A stretch of 64,000 nt of DNA from Pedobacter frigoris. GTDB taxonomy: Bacteria; Bacteroidota; Bacteroidia; Sphingobacteriales; Sphingobacteriaceae. How positions within the stretch are numbered: position 1 is the first letter of the stretch; every line of letters begins with the position of its first letter. The position numbers were made by a program, and so were the translations under genes. Shown one piece after another: positions 8,767 to 18,646 of the stretch. The DNA is taken from NCBI RefSeq assembly GCF_005116445.1, contig NZ_SWBQ01000005.1, forward strand, positions 1 to 64,000, read 5' to 3'. The notes below the pieces were generated by a model. It was not told the origin of the DNA and made no database searches. It worked only from the letters and a program-made list of their open reading frames with translations.

Positions 8767-10707
8767 ATGAAAAAATTTTATACTCTTTCATTTGCCTGCT
8801 TAATGGCATGTTTTTGTTTAAATGCAATGGCACAAGAACAGCCGGGCTTACGTGAGCGGGCTGATCAGTTGTACAGAGAATATAAATATGCAAATGCCTC
8901 AAAAATTTATCTGAAACTTACGGATAATAAAAAGCCAAGGCTTCAGGATATGGAAAGACTGGCGGAGTGTTACCGAAAGATGAACAATTATGAGGATGCA
9001 GAGAATTGGTATTCGCGGGTAGTCGCTGTGCCGGAAAGCAAGCCTGAAAACTTGTTGTATTACGGGGAAGTCCTAAAAACCAACTCGAGGTATGATCAGG
9101 CGAAAAAAGTGCTTCAGGATTATGCAGCAAAAACAGGCGACATGAAACGTGTAGCGAATGATATTTCAGGATGTGATTCAGCCCAGGTGTGGATGGCATA
9201 TCCAACACCACACAGCATAAAAAATGAGGCTACTGTAAATACCACCAATGCAGAATTCTCTGCTTTTCCGATCGGTGATAAGATCTATTATACCGCAGAG
9301 CCTAATGAAAGCATTTTAAGTAAAACCTATGGCTGGACCGGCAATTCTTTTCTTAAAGTTTATACAGCCGGGCGTGCTGCCGATAATACACTTTCTTCAG
9401 CTGCGGTTGCGGGAAATGACATCAATAGCGAAACTTACCATGTAGGTCCGGTCGTTAGCAATAAAGCAGGTGATGTATTGTTCATTACCAGGACATATCC
9501 CGGAAAAAATGGAGAACTGAGCAAGGAAAACAACAACAAGTACAAAACCAATAAACTGGAGTTATATATTCAGAAAAAAGTAAATGGAGCGTGGTCGAAG
9601 CCGGAAGCTTTTGCCTATAATGATGTAAAAAAATACTCCGTCGGACATGCTTCTTTGTCTCCGGATGAAAAGATACTTTATTTTGTTTCGGATATGCCCG
9701 GCGGACAAGGTGGTACGGATATATGGTATGCCCAACTTGGTGCCGATAGTAAGTGGGGAACTCCGGTAAATGCCGGGAATCTAATCAATACGCCAGATAA
9801 CGAAATGTTCCCCTCTTTCGGTACTGATGGGACATTATTCTATTCAACAAACGGGTTGCCTGGTATGGGTGGACTCGATGTTTTTAGCTCGAAAGGAAAA
9901 GCTGCTCAATGGAGCAAACCACAGAATCTAAGGTATCCTGTAAATTCCGCGGGGGATGACTTTGCTTTTATTGCTAATGAAAGTTATACTTCAGGTTACC
10001 TTTCTTCCAACAGAAAAGGGGGGAAAGGGAATGATGACATTTATTCCTACAGTTATGTGAAACCACGCATAGTTCTGGCATTAGCCGGAATAACCTATAA
10101 CAAAAAGACTGGCGAAAAACTTCCTGATGCTGCGGTAACCTTGTATAGCGGAGGTCGGACCATCGTAGCAAAACAAACGAGCCAAAGTGACGGCACTTTT
10201 TTCTTTGAACTGGAAAAAGCTGCTGACTATAATGTTTTGGCTTCTAAGACTGGTTTCTATGCAGATTCAGCAAAGGTTAGCACCAGAGGTATCGAAAAAT
10301 CGGATACCCTGCATGTATCTTTATACCTGAACCCACTATTTGAGAAAGGAAAGATCCTGGCCCTTGAAAACATTCACTATGATTTTGACAAGGACAATAT
10401 TCGTCCTGATGCAGCAAAAATATTGAATGAACTGGTGCGTACGATGCGGGATAATCCAACCCTTAGCATCGAGTTGGGCAGTCATACTGATTCACGTGGC
10501 GTGGATATCTACAATCTTGACCTTTCTCAGCGTAGAGCAAGGTCTGTTGTCAATTACCTGGTTTCCCGTGGTATTGCGCGCGACAGGATGGTTGCTAAAG
10601 GATATGGTGAGACGATGCTGCTTAACCGTTGTGCAAATGGTGTGAAGTGTTCAGGAGCAGAGCATCAGGCTAACCGGAGGACAGAATTTAAGATTCTTGA
10701 ATACTAA
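8767..10707 (+). CDS. OmpA-family protein with TPR, beta-propeller and carboxypeptidase-regulatory-like domains (PorE-like architecture)
   Basis: A 646-residue envelope protein with a signal peptide (AMAQ, ~residue 22). Order of domains: TPR-like helices ~25-130; WD40/PD40-type propeller repeats ~150-425 (SLSPDEKILYFVSD, FPSFGTDGTLFYSTNG, YLSSNRKGGKGNDDIY); a carboxypeptidase-regulatory-like beta-sandwich ~435-520; and an OmpA C-terminal peptidoglycan-binding domain ~530-646 (HYDFDKDNIRPDAAKIL, SHTDSRGVDIYNLDLSQRRA). This is the order described for PorE of the Porphyromonas type IX system, but the same layout is common in Bacteroidota proteins of unknown role. No PorP/SprF-like gene is adjacent, so a type IX role is not assigned. 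It is closed by a strong terminator. Confidence 0.85.
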   Translation: MKKFYTLSFACLMACFCLNAMAQEQPGLRERADQLYREYKYANASKIYLKLTDNKKPRLQDMERLAECYRKMNNYEDAENWYSRVVAVPESKPENLLYYGEVLKTNSRYDQAKKVLQDYAAKTGDMKRVANDISGCDSAQVWMAYPTPHSIKNEATVNTTNAEFSAFPIGDKIYYTAEPNESILSKTYGWTGNSFLKVYTAGRAADNTLSSAAVAGNDINSETYHVGPVVSNKAGDVLFITRTYPGKNGELSKENNNKYKTNKLELYIQKKVNGAWSKPEAFAYNDVKKYSVGHASLSPDEKILYFVSDMPGGQGGTDIWYAQLGADSKWGTPVNAGNLINTPDNEMFPSFGTDGTLFYSTNGLPGMGGLDVFSSKGKAAQWSKPQNLRYPVNSAGDDFAFIANESYTSGYLSSNRKGGKGNDDIYSYSYVKPRIVLALAGITYNKKTGEKLPDAAVTLYSGGRTIVAKQTSQSDGTFFFELEKAADYNVLASKTGFYADSAKVSTRGIEKSDTLHVSLYLNPLFEKGKILALENIHYDFDKDNIRPDAAKILNELVRTMRDNPTLSIELGSHTDSRGVDIYNLDLSQRRARSVVNYLVSRGIARDRMVAKGYGETMLLNRCANGVKCSGAEHQANRRTEFKILEY

Positions 10708-10730
10708 AAACTCAAATAGGCTATAAATGA

Positions 10731-10762
10731 AAAAGGGGAATGTGATTAAACATTCCCCTTTT
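10731..10762. terminator. bidirectional terminator between the OmpA gene and dxs
   Basis: Perfect 12-bp inverted repeat AAAAGGGGAATG (10731-10742) and CATTCCCCTTTT (10751-10762), 8-nt loop, T run on the plus side and A run (T on minus) on the other. It sits between convergent genes and should serve both. Confidence 0.9.
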
Positions 10763-10779
10763 TTATGGGATTGACTTGC

Positions 10780-12708
10780 TTATGAAGCAATAGTCGCGGT
10801 AGTTCTGCCTACAGCAATCTTCTTAATGGTCGCAATAATTGCATTGGTATCATAACCACAAAGGTTCCAGAGTTCCGCTTGCTCACCATGTTCTACAAAT
10901 TCATCAGGAATACCTAAACGGATTACCTGAGCATTATATTTGTGATCTGCCATGAATTCCAATACTGCACTACCCATACCGCCCTGCAAGCAGCCATCTT
11001 CAACGGTGATGACATTCTTGTAGCGGGTAAATACGTCGTGCAATAGCGCTTCATCAAGAGGTTTTACAAATCTAAGGTCGTAATGAGCCGGATGTATGCC
11101 TTCGCTGTTTAGTTCTTTACAAGCTTCTACAGCAAAATTACCGACATGACCGATGGTCACTATCGCTACATCCTCTCCGTCACATATCTTCCGGCCTTTA
11201 CCAACCTCGAGAACTTTTAGCGGACGTTTCCAATCTACCAACACCCCGTTTCCTCTTGGATAACGAATAGAAAAAGGCCCCATATTTTCCGTCTGCGCTG
11301 TGTACATCAGATTTCTGAGTTCTTCCTCATTCATCGGTGCTGCCACTTTCATATTCGGGATACTGCGCATGTAGGCCAGGTCGTAAGCGCCATGGTGCGT
11401 AGCGCCATCGGCTCCTGCGAGACCTGCACGGTCAAGACAAAAAACAACGTTTAAGTTTTGTATGGCTACATCGTGGATCACTTGATCATAAGCCCTTTGC
11501 ATGAAGCTGGAATAGATGTTGCAAAATGGAACGAGCCCTTGCGTGGCCAATCCCGCAGAAAAGGTAACCGCATGTTGCTCCGCAATGCCCACATCAAAAG
11601 CGCGGTTTGGCATCGCTTTCATCATGATGTTCATAGATGAACCCGAGGGCATCGCAGGTGTTACACCCACAATCTTTTTGTTTGCCTCAGCCAGTTCCAC
11701 AAGGGTATGGCCGAAGACATCCTGATATTTAGGGGGCTGTGGCTTCTCTACAGGAGATTTTTTGATTTCGCCTGTAATTTTATCGAACAAACCAGGGGCA
11801 TGCCACTTGGTCTGGTCTTTTTCTGCCAGCGCAAAGCCTTTGCCTTTTACTGTTACACAATGCAGCAGTTTAGGGCCGGGAATATCTTTAAGGTCTTTGA
11901 TTACCTGGGCAAGACGTACTACATCATGGCCGTCAACGGGACCAAAATACCTGAAGTTTAAAGCTTCGAAAAGGTTGCTCTGCTTCAATAAAGTACCTTT
12001 AATGCTCTTCTCAATCTTCTTCACAAACTTGTGCGCGTTAGGCCCAAGCTCCGAAAGTTTGATCAATACGTTAGAGATGTCATCCCTAAAGCGGTTATAG
12101 GATTTTGAAGTGGTAATGTTTGTTAAATATTCTTTCAGTGCACCGACATTAGGGTCGATGGACATGCAATTGTCGTTCAGGATGACCAACAGGTTTGAAT
12201 TCTCAATTCCCGCATGGTTCAATCCTTCAAATGCCAATCCGGCCGTCATCGCACCATCACCAATTACTGCGACGTGCTGACGATCTGTTTCTCCCTTGTA
12301 GTGAGAAGCAACAGCCATGCCCAATGCAGCTGAGATAGAGGTTGAAGAGTGGCCTACGCCAAAGGTATCGTACTCGCTTTCGCTGATTTTAGGGAATCCG
12401 CTGATTCCGTTTAATATCCGGTTTGTATGGAAAACAGATTTGCGTCCGGTGAGTATTTTATGTCCGTACGCCTGGTGGCCAACATCCCATACCAATTTGT
12501 CATAAGGTGTGTTTAATGCGTAATGAAGTGCTACAGTGAGCTCAACAACACCGAGACTAGCCGCAAAATGTCCACCATTTACACTCACAACATCAATGAT
12601 GTACTGACGCAGTTCTTTACAGATTTGCTCCAGATCTTGTTCCTTATACTGCTTTAAATCAGTAGGATAGTTGATGTTTGTTAGTAATGGACCATTAATG
12701 TCTTCCAT
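10780..12708 (-). CDS. dxs: 1-deoxy-D-xylulose-5-phosphate synthase
   Basis: Thiamine-diphosphate enzyme joining pyruvate and glyceraldehyde-3-phosphate, the first step of the MEP isoprenoid pathway. With the start at ATG 12708 (MEDINGPLL) it has 642 residues, close to the family norm; the frame extends 16 codons further to a TTG, which is unlikely as a start. Visible motifs are [16 protein letters not shown], the ThDP/Mg site [15 protein letters not shown]...NDNCMSID, and in the pyrimidine domain [17 protein letters not shown] with the activating Glu. [18 protein letters not shown] is also typical. It is divergent from glyA across 93 bp that must hold both promoters. Confidence 0.97.
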   Translation of the reverse strand: MEDINGPLLTNINYPTDLKQYKEQDLEQICKELRQYIIDVVSVNGGHFAASLGVVELTVALHYALNTPYDKLVWDVGHQAYGHKILTGRKSVFHTNRILNGISGFPKISESEYDTFGVGHSSTSISAALGMAVASHYKGETDRQHVAVIGDGAMTAGLAFEGLNHAGIENSNLLVILNDNCMSIDPNVGALKEYLTNITTSKSYNRFRDDISNVLIKLSELGPNAHKFVKKIEKSIKGTLLKQSNLFEALNFRYFGPVDGHDVVRLAQVIKDLKDIPGPKLLHCVTVKGKGFALAEKDQTKWHAPGLFDKITGEIKKSPVEKPQPPKYQDVFGHTLVELAEANKKIVGVTPAMPSGSSMNIMMKAMPNRAFDVGIAEQHAVTFSAGLATQGLVPFCNIYSSFMQRAYDQVIHDVAIQNLNVVFCLDRAGLAGADGATHHGAYDLAYMRSIPNMKVAAPMNEEELRNLMYTAQTENMGPFSIRYPRGNGVLVDWKRPLKVLEVGKGRKICDGEDVAIVTIGHVGNFAVEACKELNSEGIHPAHYDLRFVKPLDEALLHDVFTRYKNVITVEDGCLQGGMGSAVLEFMADHKYNAQVIRLGIPDEFVEHGEQAELWNLCGYDTNAIIATIKKIAVGRTTATIAS

Positions 12709-12746
12709 GCAGTAATTTATCGAATAGAAGTACAAAGTAAGGTATT

Positions 12747-12782
12747 TTGTTGCCAAACTAAGAAGGAAAATCGTTAATTTTA
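12747..12782 (+). promoter_or_regulatory. candidate glyA promoter
   Basis: TTG (12750-12752), 22 bp, then TAATTTTA (12775-12782), one base off the Bacteroidota -7 consensus TAnnTTTG, ending 19 bp before the glyA ATG. Spacing is within the range reported for the phylum; the single mismatch keeps confidence moderate. Confidence 0.4.
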
Positions 12783-12801
12783 CAAAAATATACTTCGATA
12801 A

Positions 12802-14073
12802 ATGACTAGAGATACTTTAATTTTTGATTTGATTGACAGGGAATTGGACCGTCAGGAAAATGGACTAGAACTGATAGCTTCAGAAAATTTTGTAAGCAAG
12901 CAGGTAATGGAAGCTGCAGGTTCTTGTTTAACTAACAAATATGCTGAAGGCCTTCCGGGCAAGAGATATTATGGCGGATGCCAGGTAGTTGATGAGGTGG
13001 AAACCATTGCTATTGAGCGTGCAAAGCAGCTTTTTGGTGCAGAATGGGTAAATGTACAGCCGCATTCAGGAGCACAGGCAAATGCAGCAGTGATGCTGGC
13101 AGTAATTCAGCCTGGCGACAAAATACTAGGTTTTGACCTGTCACACGGCGGTCATTTAACTCACGGATCTCCGGTTAACTTTTCAGGAAAACTGTATCAC
13201 CCCTTGTTTTACGGAGTAAAAAAAGAAGATGGATTAATTGACTATGCAAAACTTGAAGAAGTAGCATTGGCTGAGCGTCCAAAACTGATCATTTGCGGTG
13301 CATCTGCTTATTCGAGAGAATGGGACTATGCATTTATCCGCAGTGTGGCAGATAAGATAGGTGCATTGGTGCTTGCAGATATCTCTCACCCGGCAGGTAT
13401 GATTGCAAGAGGTTTATTGAATAACCCGCTTCCTCATTGCCATATTGTGACTACTACTACTCACAAAACCCTTCGCGGTCCACGTGGTGGTATGATCATG
13501 ATGGGTAAAGATTTTGAAAACCCATTTGGATTAAAAACTCCTAAAGGAGAAACCAGAATGATGTCGTCAGTATTGGATATGGCAGTTTTCCCTGGTACTC
13601 AGGGTGGCCCTCTGGAGCACATCATAGCTGCAAAGGCGATTGCTTTTGGAGAAGCATTGAGCGATGAATACCTGACCTACATTACACAAGTTAAAGTCAA
13701 TGCCCAGGCGATGGCTAAAGCTTTTGTTGCAAGAGGTTATGGCATCATTTCAGGAGGTACAGATAACCACCTGATGCTGATCGATCTCCGCAATAAAAAT
13801 ATAACAGGAAAACTTGCTGAAAATGCGCTTGAAAAAGCAGATATTACGGTAAATAAAAACATGGTGCCTTTCGACGATAAGTCGCCTTTTGTAACTTCAG
13901 GTATCCGTGTTGGTACAGCCGCTATCACATCAAGAGGCTTTAAGGAAACAGAAATGGAAACTATTGTTGATCTAATTGACCAGGTAATTACCAATGCCGA
14001 GGATGAAGAGAATTTAAAACAAGTGAAAGCGAAGGTAATTGAGCTGGTAAACCGTTTCCCATTATACAAATAA
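12802..14073 (+). CDS. glyA: serine hydroxymethyltransferase
   Basis: PLP enzyme converting serine and tetrahydrofolate to glycine and methylene-tetrahydrofolate, the main one-carbon source. 423 residues, full length. Markers are the N-terminal [16 protein letters not shown], the substrate segment [29 protein letters not shown], the aspartate-containing [12 protein letters not shown], and the PLP lysine in [14 protein letters not shown]. The C-terminal part contains [18 protein letters not shown] 12802 gives the normal N-terminus. The hybrid kinase gene follows after 22 bp and may be cotranscribed. gcvH of the related glycine cleavage system lies far away at 44607. Confidence 0.98.
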   Translation: MTRDTLIFDLIDRELDRQENGLELIASENFVSKQVMEAAGSCLTNKYAEGLPGKRYYGGCQVVDEVETIAIERAKQLFGAEWVNVQPHSGAQANAAVMLAVIQPGDKILGFDLSHGGHLTHGSPVNFSGKLYHPLFYGVKKEDGLIDYAKLEEVALAERPKLIICGASAYSREWDYAFIRSVADKIGALVLADISHPAGMIARGLLNNPLPHCHIVTTTTHKTLRGPRGGMIMMGKDFENPFGLKTPKGETRMMSSVLDMAVFPGTQGGPLEHIIAAKAIAFGEALSDEYLTYITQVKVNAQAMAKAFVARGYGIISGGTDNHLMLIDLRNKNITGKLAENALEKADITVNKNMVPFDDKSPFVTSGIRVGTAAITSRGFKETEMETIVDLIDQVITNAEDEENLKQVKAKVIELVNRFPLYK

Positions 14074-14095
14074 ACCGGGGTTTACTAAAAAATAA

Positions 14096-16861
14096 ATGTC
14101 ATCAGAGAGCAGGAATTCATCAGCCAATGAGGATGAGCGTATTAAAGCTTTGCACAGGTATGGTATATTGGACACGCCGAAAGAAAACGAGTTCGATAAC
14201 ATTACCAAGCTGGCCACGTTAATCTGTAATACGCCCATCGCCTTAATCACAATGGTTGATGAAGACCGGCTCTTTTTTAAATCCATTACGGGAACCCAGG
14301 AACAGGAGATCTTACCTGAACAGTCATTCAGCTGGTTTACCATACTTGGAGACGACGTCCTCGAGATACCTGATATTTCAAAGGATGAGCGGTTTAAAAA
14401 CCATCCCGGAGTAATCGGTAGTCCCAATGCCCGGTTTTATGCTGGCGCACCATTAATTGATGAGCATGGACATAAACTTGGTGTAATTGGCGTCTTTGAT
14501 GTTGTGCCCAGACAACTTACAAATGATCAGAAGGAGGGGCTGAAAACACTTTCCCGGGAAATCATTACTCATATTTCACTAAAGCAAAAAAGTGCGGAGT
14601 TAGCGGCCAAAACGCAGCGCTTTGAAGACCTGCTCAATATTTCTACCGTATCTCCCGAGATCCATTGTATCCTTGATTATTTTGGCAACATATTGTTCAT
14701 CAATGATGCGGTAACTACCATACTGGAATATACTGCAGAAGAGGCTACGGGGCTAAGCATATGGAATTTCTGCAATAAAGAGGACATCAATAGCGTTGTA
14801 AAATACATTGAAGATGGGCTTAGAAATAAGCAGAAGCAGTTTAATGTAGACTTTAGAATCGTTAGCAAGACAGGAATAATCCGTTGGCTGAGTTGGAGTA
14901 TGGTCGCTAAAAACGGCAGGTGGTATGCTTACGGAAGAGACATTACAGACAGCAAGAGGGTAGAAAATGACCTGATGAAGCTATCTTTTGTGGCCAGTAA
15001 AATTGATAGTGGTGTAGTACTCAGTGATTCCAATAACCATGTAACCTGGGTCAATGCCGCATTCGAAAAGATCACTGGTTTTACCCTAAAGGATCTGAAA
15101 GGCAAGCGCCTTGGCGATCTTATAGCCGGGCCTAAAACAGATGCTCAACTGCTTGAAAGAGCGAGACAGCTGTCTAAACAGAATCAATCCTTTACAGTAG
15201 ATCTTCTTGCTTATAGAAAAGATAAGAAACCCATCTGGCTCTCAGTGTACAATACCGTGGTATTGAATGAGAAAGGCAGCCTTGAGATGGAAGTGGAGAT
15301 CATCATTGACATCACTGATAAAAAGAAAGTAGAAGAAGAACTTCAGGTGCTTTCGCTTGTTGCCAGTAAGACCAATACCAGTGTCAACATTTCTAACCGT
15401 TATGGCAATACCACCTGGGTCAACCAATCGCTGGAAAAACTAACCGGATACACGCTATCAGAGCTGCAAGGTAAAAAGCTAGGCGATATTTTGTCGACGG
15501 ATGCATCCGAACATGCCATTATTGAAGCCTCCAGGAATAAAGCTCAGAATAATGAATCCTATTCAATAGAAGTAAAGGCAACTACAAAGGAAGGAAACCA
15601 TGTATGGTTGTCGGTTTCGAACACCCCTATTGTCAATGAAAAAGGAGAGCTGGAGAGACAGATTGATTTAATTACAGACATCACCCAGCGTAAACAGGTA
15701 GAACAGGAGCTGATCACTGCTAAGGAGCAGGCTTTGCAGCTAAGTGAGGCAAAGGAAATGTTCCTTTCGGTAATGAGCCATGAGATCAGAACTCCGCTCA
15801 ATGCGGTGATAGGGATGACACACCTGCTCCTGGACAATGATCCTAAAGCATCCCAGATAGATGACCTTAATATTCTTAAGTTCTCTTCCGAAAACCTGCT
15901 CAATATTATCAATGACATTCTTGATTTTACGAAGATCGAAACCGGTAATATGGTGCTTGAATCTATTCCTTTCAGCGTAAAGGCTTTAACCGGGGATATC
16001 GTAAATTCATTACAGGTAAATGCTGCAATTAAGGAAAATAGGCTAAGGCTTGACTTTGACGACCATGTTCCGGAAACCATAATGGGCGATAAGACAAGGC
16101 TGTACCAGGTTTTGATGAATTTGCTCGGTAATGCTATTAAGTTTACTGATCATGGTGAGATTACGCTAAAGGTTGGGCTTGCCACGGCAGCCTGTGAAAA
16201 ATATGCGCCTATATATTTTGAAGTTAGTGATACCGGAATTGGTATTCCACAGGATAAGCAATCTTATATCTTTGAGACCTTCACCCAGGCAAAAACGGAT
16301 ATTTCAAGAAAGTATGGCGGCACGGGGCTTGGCCTGGCGATTACTAAGAAACTTCTAAAACTATACAATTCGGACATCGAGGTACAGAGCCAGGAAGGCA
16401 AAGGGACCACGTTTTCTTTTGCAATCAATTTTGATAGAGTGGCAGTTGTAGATGCAGCTCAAAAGGTAGTTGATACTGCCGACATTTTTGCAGGCAAAAA
16501 GATACTCGTGGTGGATGACAACGAGATCAATACACTGATTGCAGGTCGTGTACTGGGCAAGTGGGGGTTTGTGCTGGATTTTGCTGCCAGCGGGCATGAG
16601 GCTATTGAGAAAGTAATGAAAAACACCTATGATCTGATATTTATGGATATTAAGATGCCGGGGATTGATGGTTTTGAGACTACTGGTATCATCAGGGAAT
16701 TACCCGGGCATTATTTCAAGTCGGTTCCGATTATTGCGCTGACAGCTTCGACTCTGCAGGATGAAAACAGCAAATTTAAAGCTTCGGGAATGAATGGACA
16801 TATTCTGAAGCCTTTTAAACCTGAAGAAATCAGAAATATCATCACAGCCTACTTTTCTTAG
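14096..16861 (+). CDS. hybrid sensor histidine kinase/response regulator (GAF-PAS-PAS-PAS-HisKA-HATPase-REC)
   Basis: A 921-residue cytoplasmic-looking kinase with no signal peptide or membrane segment. Order: GAF ~18-165 (RYGILDTPKENEFD opening, common in this class); three PAS/PAC units ~175-290, ~295-415 and ~418-540, the last two similar to each other (both VASK...N..TWVN...TG.TL..L.GK.LGD); HisKA with phospho-acceptor His562 in SHEIRTPLNAVIGM; HATPase with the N, G1 and G2 boxes (LLGNAIKFTD, DTGIGIPQ, YGGTGLGLAI); and a C-terminal receiver with acidic pair VVDDNE, phospho-Asp851 in FMDIKMPG and Lys in ILKPFKPEE. The ligand is unknown; multiple PAS domains suggest redox, light or small-molecule sensing. 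No separate output regulator is adjacent. Confidence 0.95.
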   Translation: MSSESRNSSANEDERIKALHRYGILDTPKENEFDNITKLATLICNTPIALITMVDEDRLFFKSITGTQEQEILPEQSFSWFTILGDDVLEIPDISKDERFKNHPGVIGSPNARFYAGAPLIDEHGHKLGVIGVFDVVPRQLTNDQKEGLKTLSREIITHISLKQKSAELAAKTQRFEDLLNISTVSPEIHCILDYFGNILFINDAVTTILEYTAEEATGLSIWNFCNKEDINSVVKYIEDGLRNKQKQFNVDFRIVSKTGIIRWLSWSMVAKNGRWYAYGRDITDSKRVENDLMKLSFVASKIDSGVVLSDSNNHVTWVNAAFEKITGFTLKDLKGKRLGDLIAGPKTDAQLLERARQLSKQNQSFTVDLLAYRKDKKPIWLSVYNTVVLNEKGSLEMEVEIIIDITDKKKVEEELQVLSLVASKTNTSVNISNRYGNTTWVNQSLEKLTGYTLSELQGKKLGDILSTDASEHAIIEASRNKAQNNESYSIEVKATTKEGNHVWLSVSNTPIVNEKGELERQIDLITDITQRKQVEQELITAKEQALQLSEAKEMFLSVMSHEIRTPLNAVIGMTHLLLDNDPKASQIDDLNILKFSSENLLNIINDILDFTKIETGNMVLESIPFSVKALTGDIVNSLQVNAAIKENRLRLDFDDHVPETIMGDKTRLYQVLMNLLGNAIKFTDHGEITLKVGLATAACEKYAPIYFEVSDTGIGIPQDKQSYIFETFTQAKTDISRKYGGTGLGLAITKKLLKLYNSDIEVQSQEGKGTTFSFAINFDRVAVVDAAQKVVDTADIFAGKKILVVDDNEINTLIAGRVLGKWGFVLDFAASGHEAIEKVMKNTYDLIFMDIKMPGIDGFETTGIIRELPGHYFKSVPIIALTASTLQDENSKFKASGMNGHILKPFKPEEIRNIITAYFS

Positions 16862-16937
16862 TAGTATGGCAATCAATAAGTTTTATGGGTTTTAACGTAT
16901 TTAAAGCGTCTTTTTGCCTGGGAAATCTTTAAATGAT

Positions 16938-16991
16938 AAAGGGCCGATGTCCCACGAGAGTGGAAGTATCGACCCTTAAATTAACGCTCTC
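16938..16991. repeat. hairpin element, copy A
   Basis: AAAGGGCCGAT (16938-16948) pairs with ATCGACCCTT (16968-16977) through one G-U pair. The apical part contains its own CCAC-GAGA-GTGG stem. The conserved tail AAATTAACGCTCTC ends at 16991. Copy B at 17130 shares both stem arms and the tail but not the loop sequence. Read on the minus strand, the tail comes first (GAGAGCGTTAATTT) and the hairpin is followed by ATCATTT, so it may be a minus-strand small RNA or terminator for the convergent gene. Confidence 0.6.
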
Positions 16992-17129
16992 GGAACAAAG
17001 GAAAGAAAAATATTTGAATTGGCAAAATAATCTAGTTTTATTTTTGCTGATCGGGAAGAATATTTTTGTAATGCCTTTCCTTGGAATTTAAAGGGGCATA
17101 AAGTAGCTGAATAAATACACTTAAAAAGT

Positions 17130-17187
17130 AAAGGGCCGATACCTCTTCAAGAAAATATCGACCCTTACCATCTAAATTAACGCTCTC
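17130..17187. repeat. hairpin element, copy B
   Basis: AAAGGGCCGAT (17130-17140) pairs with ATCGACCCTT (17157-17166); the loop holds the palindrome TCTTCAAGA. The tail TAAATTAACGCTCTC (17173-17187) repeats that of copy A, with seven extra bases between hairpin and tail. On the minus strand the hairpin is followed by ACTTTTT, which looks like an intrinsic terminator for the gene ending at 17247. Confidence 0.6.
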
Positions 17188-17246
17188 ATCAATATAAACG
17201 AGCTTATTCTAAAAATGTTTTATTCAGGTGTATATTTTTTAAAAAA

Positions 17247-18623
17247 TTATTGCTCATAACACCCTAACGTGGGTGTCTGATTTCGTAGCAGGCCATTTAA
17301 ATCCTTATTTAAGTAGAGATTAAAATAAGGGTCGGCAGTTAAATCTGCACCTTTTTTCAAGGCAGTGCCATGGTTTGACAATCCGAATTCATATTTGCCG
17401 GAGTTGATAAAGCCGGGGTCAGTATTCAGCTGGTTATTATTGCCACTGTAAGCCTGCAGACTTGTTCTGATGATGTTGTTCCTGATGTCAGTATCAATGG
17501 AGCCCGTAGCTTTTTTGTCTATCAAAAACTCCTCCGTCAGGCTGCCCCAGATAATGTTATTCACAAATACTGCCTTTAAGTCTCCGGATTGACTGTTTTT
17601 CCCGAGATCACTCAGATAAACAGCAGGTGTTTTACGGGCAACTACGGGATTATAGCCCCCAAATGTATTTTGTTTGAAGTTGTAATTACCACCTGATGCG
17701 CCATAAAGTAAGTATTGTCCACAATTAAAGAAAAGGTTGTTGAAAGCAGCAACAGATGTTCCATATCCGGCTATTGCAGTGATGCTCATATTCTTTACCA
17801 CACTGTTGCTAAGCAGTAATTTTGGTCCGCCATCCTTGCTTAGAGAATCTGCCGTGATGCCGACGATGGCATTTTTTATCGTGCTGTTGAGAATTCTGGA
17901 ATTGATACTGCTGCTGTAAAATTGAATGCCTATCCATTGACCAGGTTCCTCAGCATAACTGTTTTCCATGCGGTCTCCTGCAAATAAAATAGGTTGTGTC
18001 ACCTTCCCTTGCGCGTTGAGTGATCCACGGACTAACATCGCAGCTCCATTGTGAAACAGGACTTTAGTTCCCGATTGTATACTTAAGGTGACATGGGGGG
18101 CGACCGTGACAGATTTGTAAATAATGTAAGGCAATGTACTTGTCCAGGTAGTATTACTGCTAATCACCTGCCCGTTTATAAAAACGGCATTCTGTCCATA
18201 GGCTATTAGCTGCACTGTCTGTTCATTCCCATTTGTATTAAAGAGGATAGAATCCTGGACGATGAATGGCTGACTCTGATTGTTTGGATTGATGGATACC
18301 TTGATGAAAATATTGATAGAATCTTTACTGCCGATTTCAATATTGTCCCTTTGATTTACAGGCTGCCCATTAATGATCAGGCTGAAAGGAGAATTATCGC
18401 CACCGCTCAATCTGATATTACTGATGTTGATGCCTTTGTGGTGTATATTATAGATTTTTATCCTTTTATTCGTAGAACCAACCGCAGTAAACACGGTATC
18501 AAATAGAACGGTATCCGATGAGAAGGCCAGTTTTGCGTCTTTATCTGTCGTGATGTCATCAGACTTGCGGCAGCCTGTAAGCGCTATGATGATCAGGAAG
18601 ATGAATGTCAGAAGTATCCGCAT
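17247..18623 (-). CDS. lipoprotein with right-handed parallel beta-helix
   Basis: A 458-residue lipoprotein with acceptor Cys18 (IALTGC). Residues ~30-140 resemble an immunoglobulin-like domain (FDTVFTAVGSTNKRIKIYN); from ~180 onward short repeating strands rich in Asn, Ser and Gly (NSTIKNAIVGI, LLLSNSVVKNMSI, NNLFFNCG) indicate a pectate-lyase-like beta-helix. No catalytic residues can be assigned, so the role at the cell surface is open. It starts 23 bp after comF ends on the same strand and is probably cotranscribed with it. Confidence 0.8.
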   Translation of the reverse strand: MRILLTFIFLIIIALTGCRKSDDITTDKDAKLAFSSDTVLFDTVFTAVGSTNKRIKIYNIHHKGINISNIRLSGGDNSPFSLIINGQPVNQRDNIEIGSKDSINIFIKVSINPNNQSQPFIVQDSILFNTNGNEQTVQLIAYGQNAVFINGQVISSNTTWTSTLPYIIYKSVTVAPHVTLSIQSGTKVLFHNGAAMLVRGSLNAQGKVTQPILFAGDRMENSYAEEPGQWIGIQFYSSSINSRILNSTIKNAIVGITADSLSKDGGPKLLLSNSVVKNMSITAIAGYGTSVAAFNNLFFNCGQYLLYGASGGNYNFKQNTFGGYNPVVARKTPAVYLSDLGKNSQSGDLKAVFVNNIIWGSLTEEFLIDKKATGSIDTDIRNNIIRTSLQAYSGNNNQLNTDPGFINSGKYEFGLSNHGTALKKGADLTADPYFNLYLNKDLNGLLRNQTPTLGCYEQ

Positions 18624-18646
18624 AAGACAAACTTATCGAAAAGTAT

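Larger units (their letters stand above)
16862..17246. other. 385-bp intergenic region holding a two-copy hairpin element
   Basis: Lies between the convergent kinase (+) and beta-helix lipoprotein (-) genes. Apart from the two related hairpin units at 16938-16991 and 17130-17187 I see no coding frame of note. The space between the two units is AT-rich and unstructured to the eye. Confidence 0.6.

Noticed and set aside
8767..10707. Naming the OmpA protein porE
   Set aside because: The architecture agrees, but it is shared by many Bacteroidota proteins and no porP/sprF-like gene is adjacent.
12709..12756. Sixteen-codon N-terminal extension of dxs to a TTG
   Set aside because: The extension has no family support and would fill half of the divergent promoter gap; ATG 12708 matches the usual start.
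16862..17246. Two hairpins as ordinary terminators only
   Set aside because: On the plus strand neither has a T run, and the conserved 14-base tail outside the stem is not needed for termination; kept as a finding instead.
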